A DNA stretch of 64,000 nt from Tessaracoccus rhinocerotis. GTDB taxonomy: Bacteria > Actinomycetota > Actinomycetes > Propionibacteriales > Propionibacteriaceae. The notes below the pieces were generated by a model. The model worked only from the letters and a program-made list of their open reading frames with translations. It searched no databases and was not told the DNA's origin. Position numbers and translations under genes: made by a program. The stretch covers positions 124,001 to 188,000 of the forward strand of contig NZ_VKKG01000003.1 in assembly GCF_007197885.1 (NCBI RefSeq). The letters run 5' to 3'. Shown piece by piece: positions 33,849-43,348 of the stretch; position 1 is the stretch's first letter, and the number at the start of each line of letters is the position of its first letter.

Positions 33849-35312
33849 TCAGGGCTTGCGCAGGAGCTCCCCGATCGCCGGGTGCGCCTCGCTATAGCCC
33901 TCCAACAGCGCCCGGCCGAGGCGGGGCGAGTCCACCAGCGGGTGGAGCGAGAACCCCTCCCAGGCCCGGTCCCGGCTGCCGGTGGCGGCGGCGTCGGCGA
34001 TGGCCTGCTCCGAGGCGCGCAGGCGGGCCATCTGGCCGAGCATCCCCAGCCCCAAGGGCGCGACCGGCAACGGGTGCACTCCCGTGCCGTCGACGGTGCA
34101 GGCCACCTCGACCACGACGTCGTCCGGGAGCCCTTCGACGACGCGCCGGCCGGGTGCGAGCCGGGTGCGCCCGGCGGGGCCCGACCCGACACGCCGCACC
34201 GGATCGTCGGAGGGGTGGCCCGCCACCTCCGGTCCCGATCCGCTGGGCGTGTTGGGTCGCCCGGTGCCGTTGCCCACGTTCAGGATCATCCGCTCCGGCC
34301 GGCCCGTGACGAGGGCGTTCATGACGCGCAGCGCCACCTCCTGGTAGCCGCCGCCGGCGACGTCCTCCTCGCGCCGCTCCTCGTCGGCCTCGCGCGCCTC
34401 GGCCATGTAGGTGGCCTCCCGCTCGTGGAGCACGTCGCGCCACAGCGCCAGCGGCGAGGCGCAGCCGTCGGCGTGCGCGTAGAAGCGGTCCTGCTGCTGG
34501 TGGAGGAACTGGCCGCGGGTCTGCTCGGAGTCCTTGATGCGTGCGATGGCCTCATCGGTCTTCAGGTAGTAGTACAGGTACTCGTTGGGCAGGCAACCGG
34601 TGGCGCGGACCCAGTCCTTGCCGATCAGCCGGGCCTCCTCGACGTGCTCGAGCTGGTCGTCGGAGGCGAGGACCTGCGGCAGCCGGTCGGTGCCGTCGAT
34701 GCTCACCGACCGCAGCCAGCCGAGGTGGTTCAGCCCGATGTAGTCGTAGTCGACGCGGTCCAGGTCCTGCTCGAGGGAGACCCCGAGCAACCGCGAGACG
34801 CGCCGTACCAGGCCGATCGGGGTGTCGCAGATCCCCACCACGCGGTCGCCGAGGACCTCGCGCATGGTCTGGGTGATGATCCCCGCGGGGTTGGTGAAGT
34901 TGATGGTCCAGGCGTTGGGCGCCACGTCGGCGATCGTGCGGGCGACCTCGCGCATCACCGGGATGGTGCGCAGCGCGTAGGCCAGGCCGCCGGGGCCGAT
35001 GGTCTCCTGACCCAACAGCCCCAGGTCCAGTGCCACCCGTTCGTCCTGGATCCGCCCGGCCGACCCGCCCACGCGCAGCGCCGCGAACACGAAGTCGGCG
35101 CCGGTCAGGGCCTCGCGCAGGTCCGTGGTGACCCGCAGCCGGGGTGTGTCCTCGCGGCCGGCAGCGCTCTCCTCGACCACGCGTCGCACCGCGTCCAGCC
35201 GGCCCGGCGACGAGTCGTGCAGCACCACCTCGTGGATGAGGTCGCTGCCGCAGACCGCTTCGTGGACGAGCGGGGCGCGGAATCCGCCGCCGCCGAGGAT
35301 GACGAGCTTCAT
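33849..35312 (-). CDS. GH4-family 6-phospho-beta-glucosidase-like enzyme
   Basis: NAD- and Mn-dependent glycosidase of 487 residues. Landmarks: MKLVILGGGGFRAPLV (NAD site), FAALRVGGSAGRIQDE, TNFTNPAG-type INFTNPAGIIT, the metal-binding Cys in GICDTPIG and His in GLNHLGWL. Relative to the usual ILNVPNGG..GLPDDDVVEV stretch, about 40 Gly/Pro/Arg-rich residues are inserted near 344-387. Divergent from a PfkB kinase. A phosphorylated substrate is usual, yet no PTS gene is visible here. Confidence 0.9.
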   Translation of the reverse strand: MKLVILGGGGFRAPLVHEAVCGSDLIHEVVLHDSSPGRLDAVRRVVEESAAGREDTPRLRVTTDLREALTGADFVFAALRVGGSAGRIQDERVALDLGLLGQETIGPGGLAYALRTIPVMREVARTIADVAPNAWTINFTNPAGIITQTMREVLGDRVVGICDTPIGLVRRVSRLLGVSLEQDLDRVDYDYIGLNHLGWLRSVSIDGTDRLPQVLASDDQLEHVEEARLIGKDWVRATGCLPNEYLYYYLKTDEAIARIKDSEQTRGQFLHQQQDRFYAHADGCASPLALWRDVLHEREATYMAEAREADEERREEDVAGGGYQEVALRVMNALVTGRPERMILNVGNGTGRPNTPSGSGPEVAGHPSDDPVRRVGSGPAGRTRLAPGRRVVEGLPDDVVVEVACTVDGTGVHPLPVAPLGLGMLGQMARLRASEQAIADAAATGSRDRAWEGFSLHPLVDSPRLGRALLEGYSEAHPAIGELLRKP

Positions 35313-35377
35313 GGTTCCGAGCCTAACCGGCCCCGCGGCATAGACTCCTGTGGGTAACCGATTGGGGGACGATCGCC

Positions 35378-36541
35378 ATGAAGGACCACGAGCACGACGA
35401 CGACTTCTGCCCGACCTGCTGGGCGTGGGATCCCTTGGCCGAATCGCGAGCCCAGGGCGACCCGCCGCTGGACGTCCTCACCACCGGACCGCTGTTCTTC
35501 GACCTGATCTTCACCGGACTGCCGCGCCTGCCCGAGCCGGGGGAGGAGCTCCACAGCGCGGGCATGGGTTCGTGCCCGGGTGGGATCGCGAATCTTGCGA
35601 CCGCGGTCGCCCGGCTGGGGCTGCGCACCGGCCTGGTGGCCGGATTCGGCGACGACGCCTACGCCGACTGGATGTGGGAGACCCTCGAGGGGCAGGAACG
35701 CATCGACCTGTCCGCCTCCCGCCGGTTCGAGAACACGCACTCTGCTCTCACGGTCTCGATGGCTTTTCGCGGCGACCGCGGGATGGTCACCCACACGCAC
35801 GGGCTGCCGGAGTCGCTCGAGCCGAACCTGCTCGCCGCCCCGCGGGCCCGCGCGGCGGCCGTCGACCTCAAGATGAACACCTCCTGGTGGGAGGAGTTGA
35901 GCAACCGCGGCACCCTGATCTTCGCCGACGTCGGCTTCGACGAGAGCGGCCTGTGGGACTCGGCGGACCTCGAGCCACTGGACCACTGCCACGCCTTCAC
36001 CCCCAACGCGGTGGAGGCCATGCACTACACCCGCACCTACTCGCCCAGCGACGCGGTGCGCCGGCTGGCGGACCGGGTGCCGGTCGCGGTCGTCACCGAC
36101 GGCGTCAGCGGGTCCTTCGCGATCGACCAGACCACCGGCGAGGAGGTGTTCTGCCCCGCCCTGTCCGTCCAGGCGATCGACCCCACCGGCGCCGGGGACG
36201 TGTTCGCCGCGTCGTTCATCCTGGGCAGCATCGCGAAGTGGCCGCTCGAGCAGCGGCTGCGGTTCGCGTCGCTGAGCTCGTCGCTGGCGGTGCGGGAGTT
36301 CGGCGGTTCCCTCGCGGCACCCGGCTGGGGCGACATCGCGGACTGGTACCGCAGCCTCGCAGCCAAGTCCCGCGCCGGGGACCTCCGTGCGGGTCACGTC
36401 CTGCGCGACTACGGGTTCCTCGAGGACCTCATCCCGAAGCACCAGGTGCAGGGCGTGCGCCGGGCACAGGGCACGTTCGCGTCAGCCTCCGACGCGGGTG
36501 AGCACGCCCACTTCGGGGAGGCCCGCCCGCGCCGGGTGTGA
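35378..36541 (+). CDS. PfkB-family carbohydrate kinase
   Basis: 387-residue ribokinase-fold kinase: GGIANLATAVARLG (substrate-binding signature 1 region) and DPTGAGDVFAASF (signature 2 with the catalytic Asp). About 30 extra N-terminal residues include CPTCWAWD, a possible metal-binding or redox CxxC. About 50 extra residues follow the core. Divergent from GH4 with a 65-bp spacer carrying a TAGACT -10-like hexamer, suggesting a joint role in glycoside catabolism. Substrate unknown. Confidence 0.88.
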   Translation: MKDHEHDDDFCPTCWAWDPLAESRAQGDPPLDVLTTGPLFFDLIFTGLPRLPEPGEELHSAGMGSCPGGIANLATAVARLGLRTGLVAGFGDDAYADWMWETLEGQERIDLSASRRFENTHSALTVSMAFRGDRGMVTHTHGLPESLEPNLLAAPRARAAAVDLKMNTSWWEELSNRGTLIFADVGFDESGLWDSADLEPLDHCHAFTPNAVEAMHYTRTYSPSDAVRRLADRVPVAVVTDGVSGSFAIDQTTGEEVFCPALSVQAIDPTGAGDVFAASFILGSIAKWPLEQRLRFASLSSSLAVREFGGSLAAPGWGDIADWYRSLAAKSRAGDLRAGHVLRDYGFLEDLIPKHQVQGVRRAQGTFASASDAGEHAHFGEARPRRV

Positions 36542-36586
36542 CCACAGTGCGGATGAAAACGATTTCGGGGCCTTGTGGAGCTGAGA

Positions 36587-37483
36587 TCACGGCGTGTCGC
36601 GCACGCTGGTCACCATGGCCTTCCGACGGTGCGGGTCCGGCCCACTCAGGCCCCATCGGACCACTGCCGTCGAGAACTTCCCCAGGACGTTGCCGACCGC
36701 ATCGAAGAACCGCCCGGTCGGGAGCCCTAGTTCCTGCCTCGCCCACACCGGGAGCGACGCGATCGCCCCGGCGGCCAGCATCCAGTAGCCGGGCCGGGCG
36801 GGCCACGGGACCGGCGGCGTCCGCAGGATGAAGTCGACGGTGTCGCGCGCCGCGGGGGACGCCCGCAGCTCCGGCCGGAAGGCGGTGAGGGCGGCGGCCA
36901 GGTCTGCCTCGGTGCGAGGCAGGTCGACGGCGCCGAGGAGTTCACCCACCGGGGCGGCCTGGGCGACGTACTCGTCGCGCTGTGCGGCGGTGAGGCGACG
37001 GTCTCCGTAGCGCTTGAAGCCCTCGAGGAAGCTCTCGGTCTCGGCGATGTGGACCCATGCCAGCAGGTGCGGGTCCGACGCCCGGTAGGGGGTGCCGTCG
37101 TCGGTCTTGCCGCGGACGCGTTCGTGGATGTCGCGGATCCGGCCGATCATCGCCTCCGCCGAGGGGACCGGTCCGTAGGTTGTCATCGCGATGAACTCCG
37201 AGGTGCGCTGCAACCTGCCCCAGGGGTCGGAGCGATAGCCGGAGTGGCCGGCCACGCCAGCCATCGCGGCCGGGTGGAGGGCCTGCAGCAGGAGCGAGCG
37301 GATGCCGCCCGCGTACATGGCCGCGTCCGAGTTCACGTGCCAGATGACGTCGCCCTCGTCGTGCCAGCGCTCACCCGGCGCGCCCCAGATCTGGGCGGCC
37401 TTGGCGTCGGCGTCGGGGCCGGCCACCCTACTGCGAAGCACGCGTCCGAGGCCGAGTCGCAGCTGTTCAACGGGATTCCACAT
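36587..37483 (-). CDS. Oxygenase MpaB-family (DUF2236) protein
   Basis: 298 residues. Family features include the opening membrane-proximal helix, ALHPAAMAGVAGHSGYRSDPWGRLQRTSEFI (landmark HPAAMAGVAGHS) with putative haem/metal His residues, and LLAWVHIAETESFLEGF. Members act as haem-binding oxygenases in fungi and in Streptomyces latex cleavage relatives. ATG 37483. Actual substrate unknown. Confidence 0.88.
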   Translation of the reverse strand: MWNPVEQLRLGLGRVLRSRVAGPDADAKAAQIWGAPGERWHDEGDVIWHVNSDAAMYAGGIRSLLLQALHPAAMAGVAGHSGYRSDPWGRLQRTSEFIAMTTYGPVPSAEAMIGRIRDIHERVRGKTDDGTPYRASDPHLLAWVHIAETESFLEGFKRYGDRRLTAAQRDEYVAQAAPVGELLGAVDLPRTEADLAAALTAFRPELRASPAARDTVDFILRTPPVPWPARPGYWMLAAGAIASLPVWARQELGLPTGRFFDAVGNVLGKFSTAVVRWGLSGPDPHRRKAMVTSVRDTP

Positions 37484-37600
37484 GAACCAAGCGTAGGCGA
37501 GCTCCCGAGACGCTTCGGAGGCGAGACCGATACCAAAGTGTGACCTGCTTCCTGGGCATTGGACGTTTCCACCCGGCGGGCCCCGGACTAGGCTGCGGGC

Positions 37601-38905
37601 GTGGCTGAACCCATCCAGATCCTCCCAGACGGCACCATAAAGCAGGTGAACCCGTTCTCCGGGACCCAGGTGTGGACAGTCCCCGGCAGGGGCCACAGAC
37701 CATTGGGCGCACCCGGAGGGCGGGACCGTCCCATCGAGCCCGAACGCGCCGGCAGGCACTGCGCATTCTGTGAGCTGCGCTACCTCGACACCCCGCCCGA
37801 GAAGGCGCGGATGGTCCGCAACGAGACCGGCTGGGAGCGCATCGACGCCGTTGCTGCGAACCGCCTGTACGAGACCAGCGCCGAGTTCCGCCGAGTGCCC
37901 AACTTGTTCGAGATCCTCTCGCTCGACTACTGGGAGGACAACCACAAGCACCGCATGCCCACGCGGATCAGGCTCCGGATGCAGGAGTACCTCGACGCTC
38001 CCGAGGGCCGCGAGCACGTGCTGCGCGTCGCGCGGCTGAAGGCCGAGGCCTACGGCGTCGACGACGCCGGCTGGGAGTTGCTCTCGGAGGCGGAGCGCCT
38101 CGACTACGTCGACAACTTCTTCGACGGCGGCCACGACGTCATCATCGCTCGTCGGCACTACGTCGACGGCGCCACCAACGAGAGCCAGCTGGCGTCGTCG
38201 GGTGCGCTGACCCCGGAGGAGCACGCCCAGTTCGTGCGGTTCACCATCTGGGCCATGGCCGACCTGTACCGCTTCGACCGCAACGTTCTCTACGTCAGCG
38301 CGTTCCAGAACTGGCTGCGGCCCGCCGGAGCCAGCTTCGACCACCTCCACAAGCAACTCGTGGCCATCGACGAGCGCGGCATCCGGGCCGAGGAGGAGTT
38401 GGCGCGCCTGCGCACGCGCCCGAACTTCTACAACGAGATGGCCGTGGACAAGGCGCAGGAGTACGGGCTGCTGCTGGCGGAGAACGAGCACGCCGTCGCC
38501 TTCGCCGGGTTCGGCCACCGGTTCCCAACGCTGGAGGTGTTCTCCAAGTCGCCCAGCACCGTGCCGTGGGAACACACCACGGAGGAGGTGCGCGGGATGT
38601 CGGACCTGCTGCACGCCTGCCACGCCGCAACCGGATCCGAGATTCCCACCAACGAGGAGTGGTACCACCAGCCGCGCGACGTCTACGTCGCCATGCCCTG
38701 GCGGGTCCTGCTGAAGTGGCGGGTCTCCACCGTGGCCGGGTTCGAGGGCGGAACCAAGATCAACGTCAACACGATCTCCCCGTTCGCGCTCCGTGAGCGC
38801 GTGCTTCCCCGGCTCGAACACCTCCGCTCCGACGGCGCGATCGCCGCCATGCGGTTGGGCGACGAGTGCAACGGACCGCGGAACCGGCTCCGATACCTGG
38901 GGTGA
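37601..38905 (+). CDS. DUF4921 protein, galactose-1-phosphate uridylyltransferase-like
   Basis: 434 residues from GTG 37601. Two elements recall GalT/HIT enzymes: an N-terminal CxxC (HCAFCELRYLD) and HxHxQ in ASFDHLHKQLVAID, the motif that holds the nucleophilic His in nucleotidyl transferases. Overall it matches the actinobacterial DUF4921 family. A nucleotidyl- or sugar-phosphate transfer is plausible but unproven. Stands alone. Confidence 0.8.
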   Translation: MAEPIQILPDGTIKQVNPFSGTQVWTVPGRGHRPLGAPGGRDRPIEPERAGRHCAFCELRYLDTPPEKARMVRNETGWERIDAVAANRLYETSAEFRRVPNLFEILSLDYWEDNHKHRMPTRIRLRMQEYLDAPEGREHVLRVARLKAEAYGVDDAGWELLSEAERLDYVDNFFDGGHDVIIARRHYVDGATNESQLASSGALTPEEHAQFVRFTIWAMADLYRFDRNVLYVSAFQNWLRPAGASFDHLHKQLVAIDERGIRAEEELARLRTRPNFYNEMAVDKAQEYGLLLAENEHAVAFAGFGHRFPTLEVFSKSPSTVPWEHTTEEVRGMSDLLHACHAATGSEIPTNEEWYHQPRDVYVAMPWRVLLKWRVSTVAGFEGGTKINVNTISPFALRERVLPRLEHLRSDGAIAAMRLGDECNGPRNRLRYLG

Positions 38906-39103
38906 TCGTGCCAGCGGGTCGGTTCGAGTTCGAGCAGTCCTCGACCGTTGCGCGGATATCGCTGGCGCTGGATGCGGTTGGCCTGCGCCGTCTGGTCGCG
39001 CTTGCGCTGCAGCGTAGGTGAACCGGAGGAGCGGAGGCCAGTTCGCGACAGCGCAGGCGAGCTGGCAGGGGGCTGGGTCGGGCGGGCGTGGGACGATGGG
39101 GAC

Positions 39104-40255
39104 GTGCCCAGTGATGCCCCAGCAGAAATGACCCGCGACGAACTGCAGCGTTATTCACGCCAGATCATGCTGCCCCAACTCGGGACGACGGGGCAGGAAC
39201 GCATCCGCTCGGCACGGGTCCTCGTGATGGGGGCCGGTGGGCTGGGTTCGCCGGTCCTGCTGTACCTCGCCGCCGCCGGCGTGGGGACGCTCGGGATCGT
39301 GGACGACGACGTCGTCGACGCCACCAACCTGCAGCGGCAGGTGATCCACGCGACCTCCGACATCGGCCGCTCCAAGGTCACCTCCGCCGCCGAGAAGGTA
39401 CGCGCCCTCAACCCCGAGGTCGAGGTCGTGGAACACCACGGCCGCCTGACCAGCGCCAACGCACTCGAGGTCCTTGCCGACTACGACCTCGTGGTCGACG
39501 GCACCGATAATTTCCCGACCCGCTACCTGGTCAGCGACGCCGCCGAGATCCTCGGCATGCCCTGCGTGTGGGGCGCCATCTTCCAGTTCGCGGGCCAGGT
39601 TGCAGTTTTCGACGCCGCCGCCGGCCCGACCTACCGTGACGTCTTCCCCGAACCGCCCGCGCCGGGCACGGTCCCGTCCTGCGCCGAGGGCGGAGTGGTG
39701 GGCGTGCTGCCCGGGATGGTGGGGACCGCGATGGCGAACGAGGCCATCAAGGTGGTCACGGGCATCGGCCGCAGCCTGCTCGGCCGGCTGGTGGTGCTCG
39801 ACGCCCTCGACTTCAGCTGGCGCGAGATCACGGTGAAGCCCGACCCCGACCGCGAGCCCGTCACCGAGCTCATCGACTACGACGCCTGGTGCGGAGTGCC
39901 CGCCGCCCAGGCCGCCCACGCCGCTGGCGGCATGATCAGCGTCGGGGAGCTCTCCACCCTGCTCGCGGACCGGGCGGCCGGCAGGACCGACTTCGACCTG
40001 CTGGACGTGCGGGAGCCGGGTGAGCACGAGATCGTCAGCATCGACGGCGCCCGCCTGGTCCCGCTCGGACGCCTCGTGGCCGGCGACGTCGAACTGGACC
40101 GGAACCGCGACCTGATCATCCACTGTCGCACCGACGTCCGCTCGCGGCAGGCCCGCGACCTCCTCGTCGCGGCCGGTCACCCGTCGGTCCGGGTGGTGCG
40201 TGGGGGAGTGCTGGCCTGGGTCGCCGAGGTGGAGCCCTGGAAGGCCACCTACTGA
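39104..40255 (+). CDS. moeB: ThiF/MoeB-type adenylyltransferase with C-terminal rhodanese domain
   Basis: 383 residues from GTG 39104 (VPSDAPAEMTRDELQRYSRQ). The E1-like domain (1-~260) has RYSRQIMLPQLG, GAGGLGSPVLLYLAAAGVG (ATP site) and CAEGGVVGVLPG. The rhodanese domain (~285-383) has LLDVREPGEHE and active Cys in IIHCRTDVRSR. It adenylates the C-terminal Gly-Gly of a small sulfur carrier (MoaD/ThiS/CysO) and supplies persulfide. No zinc CxxC pairs are seen in the E1 part. Substrate carrier not determinable. Confidence 0.92.
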   Translation: MPSDAPAEMTRDELQRYSRQIMLPQLGTTGQERIRSARVLVMGAGGLGSPVLLYLAAAGVGTLGIVDDDVVDATNLQRQVIHATSDIGRSKVTSAAEKVRALNPEVEVVEHHGRLTSANALEVLADYDLVVDGTDNFPTRYLVSDAAEILGMPCVWGAIFQFAGQVAVFDAAAGPTYRDVFPEPPAPGTVPSCAEGGVVGVLPGMVGTAMANEAIKVVTGIGRSLLGRLVVLDALDFSWREITVKPDPDREPVTELIDYDAWCGVPAAQAAHAAGGMISVGELSTLLADRAAGRTDFDLLDVREPGEHEIVSIDGARLVPLGRLVAGDVELDRNRDLIIHCRTDVRSRQARDLLVAAGHPSVRVVRGGVLAWVAEVEPWKATY

Positions 40256-40318
40256 GCCCTTCCGGCTGTCGGTGACGAGGCGTAGTGTCTGGATTCCCGA
40301 CGAAGTGAGGACAGGCCA

Positions 40319-40684
40319 ATGGCTCATGGTGACATCACACACATCGACATCCCCGTCACGGATTTCGCGAAGGCGTCGAAGTTCTACGGAGACCTGTTCG
40401 GCTGGAACATCGCCGAGATCCCGGGGTTCGAGGGCTACCCGATGTGGCAGGCGCCGAACCAGGTCTCCGGCGGTGGGCTCGCGCCCCGCGGGGAGGGATT
40501 CACCCAACCGCGCTCGTACGTGGAGGTCGACTCCATCGACGAGGTGCTCGCGAAGGCGGAGGCCAACGGGGCACGGGTCACGATGCCCAAGGGCGAGATC
40601 TCACCCACCAGCTGGTGGGCCGCCTTCGAGGATCCCGACGGCAACCACATCGGCCTCTACGAGGGCACCACCGCCACGGATTGA
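40319..40684 (+). CDS. VOC-family protein
   Basis: 121 residues; MAHGDITHIDIPVTDFAKASKFYGDLFGW and the C-terminal WWAAFEDPDGNHIGLYEG (landmarks DIPVTD and DPDGN) are typical of the VOC subgroup related to CFP30B/antigens of actinobacteria. Possible glyoxalase-like enzyme. Three bases separate its stop from the convergent mgtE stop. Confidence 0.88.
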   Translation: MAHGDITHIDIPVTDFAKASKFYGDLFGWNIAEIPGFEGYPMWQAPNQVSGGGLAPRGEGFTQPRSYVEVDSIDEVLAKAEANGARVTMPKGEISPTSWWAAFEDPDGNHIGLYEGTTATD

Positions 40685-40687
40685 GGC

Positions 40688-42034
40688 TCAGATACCCAGG
40701 ATCAGCTTGGCGATGAGGAAGTAGACCACCAAGCCGGTGGCGTCGACGAACGTGCTGATGAAGGGGTTGGAGAACACCGCGGGGTCTGCACGCACGGCCT
40801 TGGCCAACAGCGGCATCAGACCCCCGACGGTGGCTGCCAGCGCGCACATCACAAGGAGGGTGAGGCCGATCACGCTGCCGATTCCGACGTCGTAGATCAG
40901 CGAGGTGATGGCGAACCCGAGGCTGCCCATCACCAACCCGAGGGTGGCGCCGGTGGCCAGCTCCCTGCCCAGCACCTTCATCGCGTCCCGGGGCCTCACC
41001 TCTCCGAGGGCCAGTGCGCGGGTCACCGTGGTGGCGGCCTGGTTCCCGGTGTTGCCGCCGGTGCCGATCAGCAGCGGGATGAACACCGAGAGCACCACCA
41101 GTTTGCCGATGGTCTCCTCGAACACTTCCAGCACCTGGACGGTGAGGCTGGCGCCGATCGCTAGCACGAGCAGCCACACCACGCGGGAGCGCACGATCCG
41201 GATGATCGGGGTGGAGAGGTAGTGCCGTCGCAGTGGCTCGGCGCCACCTTGGCGGGCGAGGTCCTCCGACTCGGCCTCCTCGATGATGCGCAGCGCGTCG
41301 TCGACGGTGAGGATGCCGACGAGGCGCTCCTCGGAGTCCACCACGGGCAGTGCCAGGTGCCGGCGCTCGGCGCAGCGTCGGGCCGCGTCCTCCGCCGGCT
41401 CGGTGGCGTCGGCGGTGTCCGCGGGGGAGATGAGTTCGGCGACCAGGGTGGTGGGGGCCGCAGAGATCAGGTCCCGCAGGCTCACCACGCCCAGGAGGCG
41501 GCGCGTGTTGTCGGTGACGCAGATCGTGTAGATCGTCTCGCTGTCGTCCACGACGTCTCGGACGTGGGCCAGTGCGGTGGCGACGTCCTGTTCCCCGTGC
41601 ACCACCGCCACCTCGGGGCTCATCTGGCGCCCGATCGAGCGCTTCGGGTAGCCGAGGACGGTGGTGGTCAGGAGGCGCTCGTCGTCGGAGAGCCCCGACA
41701 TGAGCCGCGTCGCGATGCCCGCCGGGAGCTCGTCGAGGAGCGTGACCCTGTCGTCGGGGTCCATCGGCTCGAACACAGCAGCGGTCTCGTCGGTGCGCAG
41801 CACACGGACGAGGTCGCCCTGGGACGCGGGATCCAGGAGCTCGAACACCTCGAGGGCGCGGTCCTTGGGAAGGAGCCGGAACGCGACGGCGCTCTCGCTC
41901 GCCTGGAGGCGGTCGAGTTCGTCGACGACGTCGCCGGTGCTCGCGCGGGCGAGGAGCTCCTGCGCACGGGTGAGGTCGCGCGCCGCGAGGGTGCGCTCGA
42001 ACTCCTCCGGCTCCAGGACGGACTGCACTTCCAT
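40688..42034 (-). CDS. mgtE: Magnesium transporter MgtE
   Basis: 448-residue Mg2+ channel: N domain (about 1-130, helical repeats), paired CBS domains (about 130-255, with VSLRDLISAAPTT and VGILTVDDALRII), and five C-terminal helices including the pore motif region IPLLIGTGGNTGNQAATTV (landmark GTGGNTGNQ). ATG at 42034 follows AGGAGCAAACC. It is 23 bp downstream of the amylase gene on the same strand, so may be co-transcribed. Confidence 0.97.
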   Translation of the reverse strand: MEVQSVLEPEEFERTLAARDLTRAQELLARASTGDVVDELDRLQASESAVAFRLLPKDRALEVFELLDPASQGDLVRVLRTDETAAVFEPMDPDDRVTLLDELPAGIATRLMSGLSDDERLLTTTVLGYPKRSIGRQMSPEVAVVHGEQDVATALAHVRDVVDDSETIYTICVTDNTRRLLGVVSLRDLISAAPTTLVAELISPADTADATEPAEDAARRCAERRHLALPVVDSEERLVGILTVDDALRIIEEAESEDLARQGGAEPLRRHYLSTPIIRIVRSRVVWLLVLAIGASLTVQVLEVFEETIGKLVVLSVFIPLLIGTGGNTGNQAATTVTRALALGEVRPRDAMKVLGRELATGATLGLVMGSLGFAITSLIYDVGIGSVIGLTLLVMCALAATVGGLMPLLAKAVRADPAVFSNPFISTFVDATGLVVYFLIAKLILGI

Positions 42035-42057
42035 GGTTTGCTCCTGGGTTTGCTGGA

Positions 42058-43287
42058 TCAGACGGCGACGTGCAGCAGGGTCTCGCCGCCCGCCGTGACG
42101 GTGGCGGAGGGCGAGCCCTCGAGGGTGAGGGCGACGGTCAGGCGTTCGCCGTCGGCGCCCACGGCGTCGTAGCTGTAGGAGGTGTTGGTGAGGGCGGTGG
42201 TCTCCGTGCGGGCGGTGGTCAGCCACGGGTGGCGACGGCGCAGGGAGATCAGGTCCTGGTGCAGGCGGTGCGCCCACTCGCCGATGGACGACAGCTCGGC
42301 GGGGCTGTCCGGGAAGGGTGGACGGACCTCGTCGTCGCCGCCGACGCGCTCGGACTTCGTGCCGTGGAAGGCCTGCTCGTCGCCGTAGTAGACCGAGGGG
42401 ATACCCGCCACCGTGAACAGCACGACGTGGGCGAGGGCGGCGCGCGGGGCCTCCAGGGTGGTGGCGATCCGGGTGACGTCATGGTTGCCGACGAACGTCT
42501 GCGGGACGAAGGTCTTGAGGAGCTCGTTGTGCCGCTGCAGACACCAGTCGAGCTCGAAGAAGTTGCCGTCCTTGAGTGAACTCCAGGTGGCCTTCCACAG
42601 CTCGTACTGGGTCAGGGAATCGAGCCCGCTCTGCTCGACGATCGCCACGACGTCGCCGTGGATCACCTCGCCGACGAACCACGCGTCCGGGAACTCGGAG
42701 CGGACGCGGGGGAGCACCTTCGCCCAGAACGACGGCACGACGGCGTAGGCCGCGTCCAGGCGCCAGCCGGAGATCCCCCGGCGCAGCCAGTGCAGCATCA
42801 CCTCGACCACGAGGTCCACGACTGCCTGCGACTCGTGGTTGAGCTCCACCAGGGAACCGTGGCCCTCGAACACCGCTGGCTCACCCGTGGCCGGGTCGAG
42901 CACGAACAGGTCGCGCTCGGGGCCGCCCTCGACTGCCCGGGCGAATGCGGGGTGACCACGCCCGACGTGGTTGAAGACGCCGTCGAGCAGGATCCGGATC
43001 CCGCGTCTGCCGCACTCGGCGACGAGCCGGTCGAAGTCCGCCTGGTCGCCCAGGCGGGGGTCGATCCTGAAGAAGTCGGTGGTGTCGTAGCCGTGGCTCT
43101 CGGACTCGAAGACGGGGCCCAGGAGCAGGCCGTTGCAACCCAGCTCGATGACGTAGTCCAACCAGTTCTCGAGGCGGCCCAGGCGAGGGCGGAGCTCGCG
43201 CCCGGCCGCGTCGTCGGGGCGGATGGGGGCGCCGGTGAATCCCAGCGGATAGACGTGCCACCAGATGGCGTGCTCGCTCCAACCCAT
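42058..43287 (-). CDS. GH13 alpha-amylase-family enzyme, intracellular
   Basis: 409-residue glycosidase with motifs: LLDGVFNHVGRGH, nucleophile in ISGWRLDAAYAV (about D177), acid/base in WFVGEVIHGD (about E206) and FVGNHDVTR (about D269). Short, without signal peptide; resembles small cytoplasmic cyclomaltodextrinase/alpha-glucosidase-like amylases. ATG at 43287 with GAGGAGGCACC. Upstream lies a DnaA-box-like cluster. Likely operon with mgtE. Confidence 0.9.
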   Translation of the reverse strand: MGWSEHAIWWHVYPLGFTGAPIRPDDAAGRELRPRLGRLENWLDYVIELGCNGLLLGPVFESESHGYDTTDFFRIDPRLGDQADFDRLVAECGRRGIRILLDGVFNHVGRGHPAFARAVEGGPERDLFVLDPATGEPAVFEGHGSLVELNHESQAVVDLVVEVMLHWLRRGISGWRLDAAYAVVPSFWAKVLPRVRSEFPDAWFVGEVIHGDVVAIVEQSGLDSLTQYELWKATWSSLKDGNFFELDWCLQRHNELLKTFVPQTFVGNHDVTRIATTLEAPRAALAHVVLFTVAGIPSVYYGDEQAFHGTKSERVGGDDEVRPPFPDSPAELSSIGEWAHRLHQDLISLRRRHPWLTTARTETTALTNTSYSYDAVGADGERLTVALTLEGSPSATVTAGGETLLHVAV

Positions 43288-43348
43288 GGTGCCTCCTCGT
43301 TCGTGGACTCGACTCGGTCCAACCGTACTGCCCCCGCCCGCCGGTGAG

